Below, one piece after another: positions 16,420 through 25,230 of a DNA stretch of 64,000 nucleotides; the first letter of the stretch is position 1, and each line of letters starts with the position of its first letter. The position numbers were made by a program, and so were the translations under genes. Below the pieces are notes generated by a model. The model saw only the letters and a list, made by a program, of their open reading frames with translations. It did no database searches and was not told where the DNA came from. This DNA comes from Pseudomonas sp. P5_109 (GTDB taxonomy: Bacteria > Pseudomonadota > Gammaproteobacteria > Pseudomonadales > Pseudomonadaceae), in contig NZ_CP125380.1 of assembly GCF_034009455.1 (NCBI RefSeq), forward strand, positions 2,803,501 through 2,867,500, given 5' to 3'.

Positions 16420-17581
16420 GTTGCGCAGCCGCGCCATGCTCGCGCGGTTGATCGGGTTCGCCACGGTCAGCCGCGACTCGAACCTTGAGTTGATCGAGTT
16501 CGTGCGCGACTACCTGCGCGAGCTGGGCGTGGATTGCGAACTGATCTACAACGCCGAGCGGACCAAGGCCAATCTGTTGGCCTCGGTCGGCCCGAGCGTG
16601 GCCGGCGGCATCGTGCTGTCCGGTCACACCGACGTGGTGCCGGTGGACGGTCAGGCGTGGACGGTCGAGCCGTTCTGCCTGAGCGAGGCGGGCGGCAAGC
16701 TGTATGGGCGCGGCACCGCGGACATGAAAGGTTATCTGGCCTCGGTGCTGGCGGCGGTGCCGATGTTTCTCGCCAGCCCCTTGAAGCGCCCGGTGCATTT
16801 GGCGTTTTCCTATGACGAAGAGGTCGGTTGCCTCGGCGTGCGCGGCTTGCTCGAAGTGCTGCCGCAACGCATCCCGGCACCGGCCTTGTGCCTGATCGGC
16901 GAGCCGACCGAACTCAAGCCGGTGCTCGGCCACAAGGGCAAGCTGGCGATGCGTTGCCACGTGCGCGGCGCGGCCTGTCATTCGGCCTACGCGCCTTATG
17001 GGGTCAATGCCATCGAGCAGGCCGCGCGCCTGATCGGCCGGCTGGGTGACATCGGCACCACCCTGGCGCGCCCGCAGTTGCACGACAAACGCTTCGATCC
17101 GGCGTTCTCCACCGTGCAGGTCGGGGTGATCCAGGGCGGTACGGCGCTGAACATCGTGCCCGCCGATTGCCGTTTCGATTTCGAGATCCGCGCCTTGCCG
17201 GACTTCGCCCCGCAAGTAGTCGTCGACGAGTTGCAGGACTACGCCGAGCAGACGTTGCTGCCGGCCATGCAGGCCGTGGACAGCGATACCGGCATCCGCT
17301 TTGAAAAAATCTCGGCCTATCCCGGCCTGGCGACACCGACCGACAGCGCCGCAGCCCGACTGATTGCCCAACTGTGCGGCAGCGACGAGTTCAGCACCGT
17401 GGCCTTTGGCACCGAAGGCGGGCTGTTCGACCAGGCCGGTATCCCGTCGGTGGTCTGCGGTCCCGGCAGCATGGACCAGGGGCACAAGCCCGATGAATTT
17501 GTCAGCGTCGAACAGATGGCGGCCTGTGACCGCCTGATGGATCGCCTGGCGGCTTACTTGAGTGAATCCGAACACCCATAA
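16412..17581 (+). CDS. ArgE/DapE-family metallo-amidohydrolase
   Basis: A 389-residue M20-family protein starting at ATG 16412, overlapping the DUF1028 stop by 8 bp. Metal-binding elements are visible: VLSGHTDVVPVDGQAW, GRGTADMKGY with the bridging aspartate, the catalytic YDEEVGCLGVRG, the GEPTELKP loop, and the final GHKPDEFVSVEQM. The dimerisation domain in the middle includes RGAACHSAYAPYGVNAI. It resembles acetylornithine deacetylase in length and motifs. Since it sits in a catabolic operon rather than with arginine genes, it may hydrolyse a different N-acyl or N-carbamoyl compound; true ArgE activity cannot be excluded. Confidence 0.85.
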   Translation: MSELRSRAMLARLIGFATVSRDSNLELIEFVRDYLRELGVDCELIYNAERTKANLLASVGPSVAGGIVLSGHTDVVPVDGQAWTVEPFCLSEAGGKLYGRGTADMKGYLASVLAAVPMFLASPLKRPVHLAFSYDEEVGCLGVRGLLEVLPQRIPAPALCLIGEPTELKPVLGHKGKLAMRCHVRGAACHSAYAPYGVNAIEQAARLIGRLGDIGTTLARPQLHDKRFDPAFSTVQVGVIQGGTALNIVPADCRFDFEIRALPDFAPQVVVDELQDYAEQTLLPAMQAVDSDTGIRFEKISAYPGLATPTDSAAARLIAQLCGSDEFSTVAFGTEGGLFDQAGIPSVVCGPGSMDQGHKPDEFVSVEQMAACDRLMDRLAAYLSESEHP

Positions 17582-17615
17582 CAACAACGGGCCACAAGGC
17601 CCGAGGAAGCGATCC

Positions 17616-18656
17616 ATGTCCAGATCCTTGCGTTGCAGTGTTCCGTTTGCCCTGGCGTTGTTGAGTGCCAGTGCGTGGGCGGCCCCCCAGGACCTCACCG
17701 TGATTTCCTTCGGTGGCGCGACCAAACAGGCCCAGGATAAGGCCTATTTCCAGCCCTTCAACGCCAGCGGCGCGGGCAACATCATCGCCGGTGAGTACAA
17801 CGGCGAGCTGTCGAAGATCAAGGCCATGGTTTCGGCCGGTCACACCAGTTGGGACGTGGTGGAAGTCGAAAGCCCCGAGTTGTTGCGCGGCTGCGAGGAA
17901 GGCCTGTTCGAGAAGCTCGACGCGGGGCGCTTCGGTGATGCGGCGAACTTCGTGCCCGGTGCGCTGACCGAATGCGGGGTGGCCACTTACGTCTGGTCGA
18001 TGGTCATGGCCTTTGACCAGAGCAAGCAGGCCAAGGCGCCGCAGTCCTGGGCGGACTTCTGGAACGTCGCCGACTTCCCGGGCAAGCGTGGTTTGCGCAA
18101 GAGTGCCAAGTACACCCTGGAAATCGCCTTGCTGGCTGACGGCGTCAAGGCGGATGACATCTACAAGGTCCTGAACACGCCCCAAGGCGTGACGCGGGCC
18201 TTTGCCAAGCTCGACCAGATCAAGCCGAACATCCAGTGGTGGGAGGCGGGCGCCCAGCCGGCGCAATGGCTGGTGGCCGGCGACGTGGTGATGAGCGCGG
18301 CCTACAACGGCCGGATCGCCTCGGCGCAGAAGGAAGGCATGAAGCTGAGCATCGTCTGGCCGCAGAGCCTGTACGACCCGGAATACTGGGCGGTGGTCAA
18401 GGGCACGCCGAACAAGGCGCTGGCGGAAAACTTCATCGCGTTTGCCAGTCAGCCGCAGAGGCAAAAAGTCTTCTCGGAAAACATCCCTTACGGGCCTGTG
18501 CATCGCCAGACCCTGCCATTGCTGCCCAAAGCCGTGCAGGAGCAACTGCCGACCGCCGAAGCCAACCTGGCCGGCGCCCGAGCGGTGGATGCGGAGTTCT
18601 GGGTCGACCACGGCGAAGAGCTCGAACAGCGCTTCAATGCCTGGGCTGCGCGATAA
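17616..18656 (+). CDS. PotD-like periplasmic binding protein without its own permease genes
   Basis: A 346-residue protein starting at ATG 17616 (MSRSLRCSVPFALALLSAS), which gives a clear signal peptide cleaved near WAAP. The mature chain starts LTVISFGGATKQAQDKAYFQPF, followed by GEYNGELSKIKAMV and WDVVEVESPEL, the pattern of class D binding proteins for polyamines and similar cations. It closes the monooxygenase-RidA-DUF1028-ArgE operon. No permease or ATPase gene follows; a REP cluster comes next. It may feed an importer encoded elsewhere, or act with the NCS1 permease region only as a neighbour. The substrate is presumably the compound degraded by the operon. Confidence 0.85.
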   Translation: MSRSLRCSVPFALALLSASAWAAPQDLTVISFGGATKQAQDKAYFQPFNASGAGNIIAGEYNGELSKIKAMVSAGHTSWDVVEVESPELLRGCEEGLFEKLDAGRFGDAANFVPGALTECGVATYVWSMVMAFDQSKQAKAPQSWADFWNVADFPGKRGLRKSAKYTLEIALLADGVKADDIYKVLNTPQGVTRAFAKLDQIKPNIQWWEAGAQPAQWLVAGDVVMSAAYNGRIASAQKEGMKLSIVWPQSLYDPEYWAVVKGTPNKALAENFIAFASQPQRQKVFSENIPYGPVHRQTLPLLPKAVQEQLPTAEANLAGARAVDAEFWVDHGEELEQRFNAWAAR

Positions 18657-18677
18657 CTCAGCCAACACACACACCCT

Positions 18678-19040
18678 TGTGGGAGCGGGCTTGCTCGCGA
18701 AGAGGCCATCAGGTCCAACATTGAAGTGCCTGACAAACGCAGAACCCTGTAGGAGCGGGCTTGCTCGCGATGAGGCCCTCAGATCCAACATCTTCGTTGG
18801 CTGACCCACCGCCATCGCGGGCAAGCTCCTACAGGTTTCTCGGTTGTTCGCAAAATTTGTGGTCAACCCTTTACCCCTGTGGGAGCGGGCTTGCTCGCGA
18901 AGAGGCCATCAGGTCCAACATTGAAGTGCCTGACAAACGCAGAACCCTGTAGGAGCGGGCTTGCTCGCGATGAGGCCATCAGATCCAGCATCTTCGTTGG
19001 CTGACACACCGCCATCGCGGGCAAGCCCGCTCCTACAGGG
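18678..19040. repeat. REP cluster, two double units of about 200 bp
   Basis: The block starting TGTGGGAGCGGGCTTGCTCG at 18678 is repeated at 18878. Each 200-bp block contains two facing REP heads around GAGGCCATCAGGTCCAACATTG and a closing palindrome CCATCGCGGGCAAG...CTCCTACAGG. The first block has a small deletion in the closing arm (GGGCAAGCTCC instead of GGGCAAGCCCGCTCC). Confidence 0.92.
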
Positions 19041-19251
19041 GTTTTGTCTTTGGCTTGATTTTGTCTTTAATTGGTTTTTCCTGCTGATAAATAGCCATTA
19101 CCGCGCAATATTTTTTAACGTTTAAAGGCACAAATTAACTAATTTTCCTCCCGCTGCTCTTTGTCCATGATCGCCTCCTACAAGAAATGCGCCGTTCCGT
19201 CCGCGCACACCGAAGTACGAACACGTACTCATCCTTGCTTTGGAGTTCGTC
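19041..19251. promoter_or_regulatory. AT-rich leader upstream of the NCS1 permease gene
   Basis: After the REP cluster the sequence turns AT-rich (TTTTTTAACGTTTAAAGGCACAAATTAACTAA region, 19110-19145), then GC returns shortly before the start codon. It presumably carries the permease promoter; no confident -35/-10 pair or operator could be fixed. Confidence 0.35.
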
Positions 19252-20667
19252 ATGTCCACCACCGCTTCATCCGCCCCGCTCATCGAGAAACACACGATCG
19301 GGTACGTCCCCCCTGAGGATCGCCACGGAAAGGTCAAAGATCTGTTCACCCTGTGGTTCGGCGGCAACATCGCACCACTGCCCATCGTCACCGGCGCGCT
19401 CGGCGTGCAGTTGTTCCACCTGAACCTGGTCTGGGGCATTGTCGCGATCATCGTCGGCCACCTGGTCGGCGGAGTGCTGATGGCGCTGCACTCGGCGCAG
19501 GGCCCGCAGATGGGCATTCCGCAGATGATCCAGAGCCGCGCGCAGTTCGGTTCGTTGGGTGCGTTGCTGGTGGTGGTGATTGCCGGCGTGATGTACATCG
19601 GCTTCTTCGCTTCCAACATCGTCCTCGCCGGCAAGTCGCTGCATGGCGTGGTCGAGAGCGTGCCGGTGTCGGTCGGCATCGTCCTCGGCGGGCTCGGATC
19701 GGGGATCATCGGCATCATTGGCTACCGCTTCATCCACGTGCTCAATCGCATCGGCACCTGGGTGCTGGGGCTGGGCATCGTGCTGGGCTTCGGCTACATC
19801 CTGACCCATGTGCAGACCGACGACTTCCTCACCCGTGGCAGTTTCAACATTTCCGGCTGGCTGGCCACGGTGTCGCTGGCGGCACTCTGGCAGATCGCAT
19901 TCGCGCCCTACGTGTCCGACTATTCGCGCTACCTGCCCAAGGACGTGAAAGTCAGTTCGACCTTCTGGGCGACTTACCTCGGCTCGTCGCTGGGTTCGAT
20001 CCTGTCCTTTGTGTTCGGCGCTGTCGCCGTGTTGGCAACGCCGGTGGGCATGGACACCATGGACGCCGTGAAGTTGGCCACCGGTGCCATCGGCCCGTTG
20101 ATGCTGGTGCTGTTCCTGCTCAGCGTGATCAGCCACAACGCGTTGAACCTGTATGGCTCCGTGCTCTCGGTGATCACCCTGCTGCAAACCTTCGCCCACC
20201 GCTGGATTCCGACGGCACAGAGCCGGGCGGTGCTGTCGCTGATCATCCTCGCCGGTTGCTGCGTGGCGGCCATCGGTGCCTCGGCGGATTTCATCGGGCA
20301 TTTCGTCGACCTGGTGCTGGCGTTGCTGGTGGTGCTGGTGCCGTGGACAGCGATCAACCTCATCGACTTCTACGCGATTCACAAGGGCGACTACGACATC
20401 GCCTCGATCTTCCGCGTCGACGGCGGCATCTATGGCCGCTTCAACCCGCAGGCACTGCTGGCCTATGCCATCGGCATCGTGGTGCAGATCCCGTTCATGA
20501 ACACGCCGATCTACACCGGTCCCGTGGCGGTGCATATCGACGGTGCGGACCTGTCGTGGCTGGTCGGCCTGATCGTGACCACGCCGCTGTACTACTGGCT
20601 GGCGAACCGTGACACGGCTTACCGTCGCCGGCAGAACATGGCAGGTGTGATGACGGGCAACATGTAA
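19252..20667 (+). CDS. NCS1-family purine/cytosine-type permease
   Basis: A 471-residue polytopic membrane protein starting at ATG 19252, preceded by TTTGGAG with good spacing. About twelve hydrophobic segments can be traced. The N-terminal LFTLWFGGNIAPLPIVTGALG and QMIQSRAQFGSLGA are the family's conserved first helices, and SHNALNLYGSVLSVITLLQ and WTAINLIDFYAIHKGDYDI are the late conserved segments. The family imports nucleobases, hydantoins, allantoin and thiamine-like compounds by cation symport. A REP cluster separates it from the RidA/DUF1028 operon, but the common theme of nitrogenous compounds makes a functional link plausible. It ends the plus-strand run before the diguanylate cyclase. 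Confidence 0.9.
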   Translation: MSTTASSAPLIEKHTIGYVPPEDRHGKVKDLFTLWFGGNIAPLPIVTGALGVQLFHLNLVWGIVAIIVGHLVGGVLMALHSAQGPQMGIPQMIQSRAQFGSLGALLVVVIAGVMYIGFFASNIVLAGKSLHGVVESVPVSVGIVLGGLGSGIIGIIGYRFIHVLNRIGTWVLGLGIVLGFGYILTHVQTDDFLTRGSFNISGWLATVSLAALWQIAFAPYVSDYSRYLPKDVKVSSTFWATYLGSSLGSILSFVFGAVAVLATPVGMDTMDAVKLATGAIGPLMLVLFLLSVISHNALNLYGSVLSVITLLQTFAHRWIPTAQSRAVLSLIILAGCCVAAIGASADFIGHFVDLVLALLVVLVPWTAINLIDFYAIHKGDYDIASIFRVDGGIYGRFNPQALLAYAIGIVVQIPFMNTPIYTGPVAVHIDGADLSWLVGLIVTTPLYYWLANRDTAYRRRQNMAGVMTGNM

Positions 20668-20790
20668 TGACGGTTGGAACAGGCGTACCGCGTTGAAAGG
20701 ATTGTGTAATTGGCGATAGCTGTTTTTCGGGCGTATGGCTATGCTCAGCGAGTTTGCCAAACGCCAATGATAAACAACCACAGTGAAGCC

Positions 20791-21840
20791 ATGAGCCAAT
20801 CAGACACGCGTGCGACTGTTCTAGCGCTGTATCCAGAAGACTCCCGCGAGGCGGCGGCATTGCTCAAGCAGGCAGTGCCGCTGATGGTTCGTCACAACAT
20901 TCCGCCCAACCCGGTGCACTACGCGCTCTGGTACACCTACAGCAAAGGCCAGGAGCCGGAGCTCAACCGGCACCTGGACCGGGTGGTCAACGACTTCGAT
21001 TACTTCCCGCCGGAGTCCGCCACCAAGCTGTTTCGCGAGTACATCATCCGCGATGAGCTGGCGGACGCCCGTTCCGGACAGCAGGACGCGATCAACCTGG
21101 TCGACGACATGGAGCGCGATGTTTCGCGCAGCGTGAAGGGCAACCAGAATTTCCAGGCCAGCCTCGGCCAATACCTGCAAATGCTCGAAGAACCGGCCAG
21201 CGAACGCTTGCCGAGCATCCTGATCCAGCTGCAACAGAGCACCCAGCTGATGCAGAGTCAGCAGGAGCACTTCCTCTCCCAGTTGCAGTCCGCGCAGCAT
21301 GAGATCAAAAGCCTGCGCGACAAGCTGGAGCGCGCCCAGTTGGCGGCGACCCTCGATGGCCTGACCGAATTGCTCAACCGCAGCACCTTCAACCGCAAGC
21401 TTGAGCAGGCGATGAACAGCGCGCCAGCAGGCGTGGCGCTGGTGATGCTGGATATCGACCACTTCAAGCAATTCAACGACCAGTACGGCCATCCCCTGGG
21501 CGACCGCGTGCTTCAGCATGTCGCCCAGGTGCTGCGCGATTCGCTGCCCGGCGAAGCGTTCGCGGCGCGTTATGGCGGAGAAGAGTTTTGCGTGGTGCTC
21601 AAGGATTGCCCGGACCTGGCGGCTGCCGGCGTTTTTGCCGAGCGCCTGCGCCTGAAAATCCAGTCGCTGCGGGTCAAGGCCCGGAGTACCGACACGGTGC
21701 TGGATACCATCACCGCGTCGTTCGGCGTGGCCCATGCCCAACCCGGCGACACCCCGGAAAGCCTGCTGACCCGCGCCGACGACGCGCTGTACCAGGCCAA
21801 GCGCAACGGGCGAAACCAGGTACGGCAAGTAACCACTTAA
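20791..21840 (+). CDS. Diguanylate cyclase with an N-terminal helical domain
   Basis: About 349 residues from ATG 20791; ATG 20767 would add eight residues, and neither has a strong ribosome binding site. Residues 1-170 are helical (REAAALLKQAVPLMVRHNIPPNPVHYALWYTYSKG opening) with a coiled coil before the GGDEF domain (about residues 165-345). The catalytic motif is YGGEEF, and the domain shows the usual LDGLTELLNR entry and MLDIDHFKQFND metal/substrate segment. The RxxD inhibitory site normally found just upstream of GGEEF is absent (PGEA there), so product inhibition at that site is not expected. It makes cyclic di-GMP; there is no transmembrane segment, so it is cytosolic. Confidence 0.92.
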   Translation: MSQSDTRATVLALYPEDSREAAALLKQAVPLMVRHNIPPNPVHYALWYTYSKGQEPELNRHLDRVVNDFDYFPPESATKLFREYIIRDELADARSGQQDAINLVDDMERDVSRSVKGNQNFQASLGQYLQMLEEPASERLPSILIQLQQSTQLMQSQQEHFLSQLQSAQHEIKSLRDKLERAQLAATLDGLTELLNRSTFNRKLEQAMNSAPAGVALVMLDIDHFKQFNDQYGHPLGDRVLQHVAQVLRDSLPGEAFAARYGGEEFCVVLKDCPDLAAAGVFAERLRLKIQSLRVKARSTDTVLDTITASFGVAHAQPGDTPESLLTRADDALYQAKRNGRNQVRQVTT

Positions 21841-21860
21841 AGGACGAACCCCCCAGCCCC

Positions 21861-21987
21861 TGTGGCGAGGGAGCTTGCTCCCGCTGGGCTGCGCAGCGGC
21901 CCCAAAACCGGATCAATCAGGTAGCACCGAGCAAACAGGGTTTGCGACTGCTGCGCAGCCGAACGGGAGCAAGCTCCCTCGCCACGG
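21861..21987. repeat. REP palindrome pair
   Basis: TGTGGCGAGGGAGCTTGCTC at 21861 is answered by GAGCAAGCTCCCTCGCCAC-type sequence ending near 21987, the same family as the 205-bp array at the start of the window. It lies between two convergent genes. Confidence 0.88.
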
Positions 21988-22015
21988 GTTGTTTGTTGCT
22001 CATTCCATCCGCCGT

Positions 22016-22375
22016 TTAGCCGAGGATGAAGTAGACCTTGCGCACCGTGGTGAGGTTTTCCCAGGTGCCATTGAATCCGCTGGCGACCACGAAGGAATCA
22101 CCGGGGCCGAACGTGCGCGCGACGCCCTCGGCATCGGTCAGGCGCACTGTGCCTTCGAGAATGTGACACAGCTCATCGTAATCGCACTGGCAACGCTCGC
22201 GGTGCGGTCCCGCCTCCCAGATGCCGGCCACGGCGTTTTTCTCAGGCGCCACGAAGTGCCGCCAACTCTTGCTGCGATAAGGCGCGTCGACCACGGCCGG
22301 GTCGTTGATTTCGGTTTCACGGGGGACAAGGTCACTGGCGAAGTCGATGACGTGCCGGGGCAGGGCTGTGGACAT
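22016..22375 (-). CDS. Cupin-domain protein, EutQ/DUF861-like (cluster cupin 1)
   Basis: A 119-residue protein starting at ATG 22375 (MSTALPRHVIDF); the upstream extension lacks support. The single cupin domain shows RSKSWRHFVAPEKN, then WEAGPHRERCQCDYDELCHILEG (cupin motif 1 with the Glu and His ligands replaced in part by Asp/Cys) and FGPGDSFVVASGFNGTWENL (motif 2). The closing TTVRKVYFIL matches the ends of the two cupins in the plus-strand arm of this cluster (VRETLRNVYMLA, VHETVKKVYMIR), so all three are paralogues. It follows the FAD-oxidoreductase gene by 13 bp in the minus-strand arm. An enzymatic or ligand-binding role is possible. Confidence 0.85.
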   Translation of the reverse strand: MSTALPRHVIDFASDLVPRETEINDPAVVDAPYRSKSWRHFVAPEKNAVAGIWEAGPHRERCQCDYDELCHILEGTVRLTDAEGVARTFGPGDSFVVASGFNGTWENLTTVRKVYFILG

Positions 22376-22388
22376 GGTGGTCTCCGGA

Positions 22389-23786
22389 TCAGGAATCGAA
22401 GCCGATGCCGAAGGCATCGAAGGTCTTGAGCAGCAGGTCGCGGTGACCGTCGCGGTCTTCGCGCGCCAGTGAGCGTTGGGCCAGTTTCACGCCGACATAA
22501 CGCAAGGGTTCGGGCGGAAAGCGGAAGGGCGCCTTGGAGGTCATCAGCAGCTCGGTACGCTCGGTGCGCTCGCCGGCCAACAGGTCGAGCATGTTCAACG
22601 CGGCGAAGCGGCTGGCGGACACCCCTTGCCCGGTGAAGCCCAGGGCATAGGCGACGCGGCCCTGGTGCTCGCAACCGGTGAACATCGTGGTGCGTGCGGA
22701 GGTGTCGATGATGCCGCCCCAGGCATGGCTGAAGCGCACATCGCGCAGGGCCGGGAAGGTCTGCTGAAACTGCTCGGCCAGGCGCTGAAAGCTTTGTGGG
22801 CGCTGGGTCAGGGCCTCGTCGCGGCGTCCGCCGAAATGGTAGATGGCGTCATAACCGGCCCAGAGAATGCGGTTGTCGGCGGTCTTGCGCAGATAGTGGA
22901 ACTGGTTTCCGGCGTCGGCGATGCCGTAGCGGCCGGTCCAGCCGATGGCTGCCAGTTGTGCATCGCGCAGTGGCTCCGTGACCAGTGAGTAGTCATAGAC
23001 CGGGATCACGCTCGATGCCAGATGACCGAGCAGCGGCGGGGCGATGTTGGTGGCGAGGGCGATCTGCCCGGCGATGATTTCGCCATTGGCTGTGCGCAGG
23101 CGCACGTTGTCCTTGTCCGCATCCAGTTGCACAACAGGGCTGTTTTCGAACAGTTGAATCCCTTGTTCCAGGCAAACGCGGCGCAGTTCAGCGGCCATTT
23201 TTGCCGGGTTGAGCAAGGCGTAGTTGGGTTCGAACAAGCCGGCCGCATAGGTCGGGGAGTCGAGTTTCTCTGCCAGTTCCTTGCCTTCGAGCCACTGGCA
23301 ATCGATGCCGAAGCGGGCATAGTTGCGTTGCATCGAGCGCAGCCCATCGACCTGCCACGGCCGGGCCGCGACGTTGAGTTTGCCCTGGCGTTCGAACTCG
23401 ACCTGCATGCCGAAACGATCGAGGTCGGCGGCCAGCTCATCGAGGTTCTGCCGGCCCAGGCGAATCAACTGCTGCGCTTCATCCGGCCAGCGCTTGAGCG
23501 CGTTGGATACCCCATGGGAGATGCTCGGCGCGCAGAAACCGCCGTTGCGTCCGCTGGCCTCACCGCCGCAACGGCGCGCCTCGATGATCGCGATGCTCAT
23601 GCCCGGGTTGCGCTGGCGTGCTAGCAGCGCCGTCCACAATCCGGTGAATCCGCCGCCGACCACCGCCAGGTCGCATTGCACAGTGCCGGTGACGGACGGT
23701 GCGGCAGGCGGTGGGGTGACGGTGTCCTGCCAGAAGGGATGGGGCAGGACATGGTCAAGCGCATCGAGATGCGATGGGGCATTCAT
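22389..23786 (-). CDS. FAD-dependent amine-oxidase-like oxidoreductase (DAO/PuuB type)
   Basis: A 465-residue flavoprotein starting at ATG 23786. The dinucleotide-binding motif is LAVVGGGFTGLWTALLA (about residues 42-58), followed by IIEARRCGGEASGRNGGF, the pattern of the D-amino-acid-oxidase fold family used by gamma-glutamylputrescine oxidase (PuuB). The C-terminal part has AYALGFTGQGVSASRFAALN, the conserved FAD-closing segment. By analogy it oxidises a primary or secondary amine to an aldehyde or imine. It sits between a glycosyltransferase and a cupin gene, opposite a polyamine-type importer, so an amine or its conjugate is the probable substrate. Confidence 0.88.
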   Translation of the reverse strand: MNAPSHLDALDHVLPHPFWQDTVTPPPAAPSVTGTVQCDLAVVGGGFTGLWTALLARQRNPGMSIAIIEARRCGGEASGRNGGFCAPSISHGVSNALKRWPDEAQQLIRLGRQNLDELAADLDRFGMQVEFERQGKLNVAARPWQVDGLRSMQRNYARFGIDCQWLEGKELAEKLDSPTYAAGLFEPNYALLNPAKMAAELRRVCLEQGIQLFENSPVVQLDADKDNVRLRTANGEIIAGQIALATNIAPPLLGHLASSVIPVYDYSLVTEPLRDAQLAAIGWTGRYGIADAGNQFHYLRKTADNRILWAGYDAIYHFGGRRDEALTQRPQSFQRLAEQFQQTFPALRDVRFSHAWGGIIDTSARTTMFTGCEHQGRVAYALGFTGQGVSASRFAALNMLDLLAGERTERTELLMTSKAPFRFPPEPLRYVGVKLAQRSLAREDRDGHRDLLLKTFDAFGIGFDS

Positions 23787-23855
23787 GCTGAAACTCCGGC
23801 GTGTGTCGGGCAGCGACGATGGCGTTCGCTTGCCCGATGGTTTTTGTTGTTTTGG

Positions 23856-25130
23856 CTAGAGGTCGAGAATGGCGCGGGCGGCAATCTCGGTGCCGCGGGT
23901 CGCCTGCATGCGCTCGCTGAACGCGGTGAGGCGTTGTTTCATCGCCTGGTCGGCCAGCAGCTGTTCAAGCGCGGCGGGCAGCGCGGCCACGGGATCGGCA
24001 AAGCGCGGCAGGTAGCGGCCGACGCCGACTTCCTCGGCGCGGGCGGCGTTGTCGTGACCGTCCCAGCAATAGGGAATGATCAGCGACGGCAGGCCGAAAT
24101 ACAGCGCTTCGCAGAAGCTGTTGTTGCCGCCGTGGTGGATGAACACATCGCACTCCTTGAGCACCGCCGGCTGGGCAAACCAGCTGTCCAGGTACACGTT
24201 GTCCGGCACGGTGGTGTACATGTCGCGGTAGGCGCCGACGTTGACCAGGAAGCGATAAGGCAAGGTTTCGATCGTGCTGATCAGGCGCTTCATCATCCCG
24301 GTGTCGGCGGCGCCGAGGCTGCCGAAGCTGAGATAGATCAGCGGCGCGTCGTTGTGCCGAGGAAAGTCCGGGACGATGTACGGCGCTTCGCGGCGCACAC
24401 AACCGTCGAGGTAGACGTAGCGCTGCGGGTCCAGCGGTTGCTGGCGTTCATAGCGCACCGGTGTCGGCGACAGCAGCAGGTTCAGCCACGGCGAATCGGT
24501 GAGGAATTGTCCCGGTGGGCACGGCGCGGTGCCGTTACTCAGGAGAAACTGCGAAAAGCGTTCATGGGCCGGTGCGATAGCCTTGAGGTACTGCTCGGTG
24601 TAACCCTCGCAGGCCTGGGGGTCACTGGCCAGGCACCCGGACAGGTACGGCGGAACGGCGGCATCCGGCAGTTCGGTTTCGGCGCAGGACACCACTCGCA
24701 CCCACGGGCAGCCGGCGTTGGCGATGGCCGGGAACATCACCACGTTGTCGAGCACGATCACGTCCGGCTTCAAGCGGCTGAGCAACTGCTGCAGCGGCTT
24801 TTCCGACTCGATGGCGGTGTCGATGATCGCTTCCCAGGCCGGCGCCACGTAGCTGTCGATCTGTGCCAGCGGGGTCTGGTCGAAGTACGGGATGCTGCGC
24901 TCGATGAAGCGCTCCCAGTAGTGCTGGTGTTCCGCCGCCGACAACGGGCTCACTTGCGGAATCGGGTATTCGTCGAAACCGTATTCGGCGAACAGCCCCT
25001 GGAAATGCTCATGACAGATGAACACCGGCTTGGCGCCCAGTTCACGCAGCGACTGAGCGATACCAATGCAGTTCAAGGCCGCGCCGAAACTGGCTTCCGG
25101 AAACAGGGCGATCAGTTTTTGTTTTTGCAT
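23856..25130 (-). CDS. UGT-type glycosyltransferase 1 (GT-B fold)
   Basis: A 424-residue GT1-like protein starting at ATG 25130. The N-terminus KLIALFPEASFGAALNCIGIAQ contains an acceptor-domain opening nearly identical to that of glycosyltransferase 2 (KVIAFFPEAAYGPALNSVGIAQ). The donor-binding C-terminal domain has the strand LIYLSFGSLGAAD and the UGT signature CDVFIHHGGNNSFCEALYF followed by YCWDGHDNAARAEE. No signal peptide, so it is cytosolic. It is related to glycosyltransferase 2 along its whole length; the two are paralogues in divergent arms of one cluster. Donor probably a UDP- or other NDP-sugar, perhaps made by the nucleotidyltransferase encoded at 34981. Confidence 0.88.
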   Translation of the reverse strand: MQKQKLIALFPEASFGAALNCIGIAQSLRELGAKPVFICHEHFQGLFAEYGFDEYPIPQVSPLSAAEHQHYWERFIERSIPYFDQTPLAQIDSYVAPAWEAIIDTAIESEKPLQQLLSRLKPDVIVLDNVVMFPAIANAGCPWVRVVSCAETELPDAAVPPYLSGCLASDPQACEGYTEQYLKAIAPAHERFSQFLLSNGTAPCPPGQFLTDSPWLNLLLSPTPVRYERQQPLDPQRYVYLDGCVRREAPYIVPDFPRHNDAPLIYLSFGSLGAADTGMMKRLISTIETLPYRFLVNVGAYRDMYTTVPDNVYLDSWFAQPAVLKECDVFIHHGGNNSFCEALYFGLPSLIIPYCWDGHDNAARAEEVGVGRYLPRFADPVAALPAALEQLLADQAMKQRLTAFSERMQATRGTEIAARAILDL

Positions 25131-25147
25131 GGCGAGGGACTGTCCAT

Positions 25148-25164
25148 GGCGGGTCAGACCCGCC
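25148..25164. promoter_or_regulatory. Perfect 8-bp inverted repeat upstream of glycosyltransferase 1
   Basis: GGCGGGTC-A-GACCCGCC is a perfect palindrome 18 bp before the glycosyltransferase start. Its centre GGTCAGACC resembles the TGGTNNNACCA-like sites bound by FadR/FCD-type GntR regulators, and the gene for such a regulator lies immediately upstream. It could equally be an mRNA hairpin. Confidence 0.35.
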
Positions 25165-25230
25165 GCTCCTGAAGGTGTTTTTGATGCTGTCTTATTTTCA
25201 AAAAAAAATCATCATGTTTTTTCGAATCGG

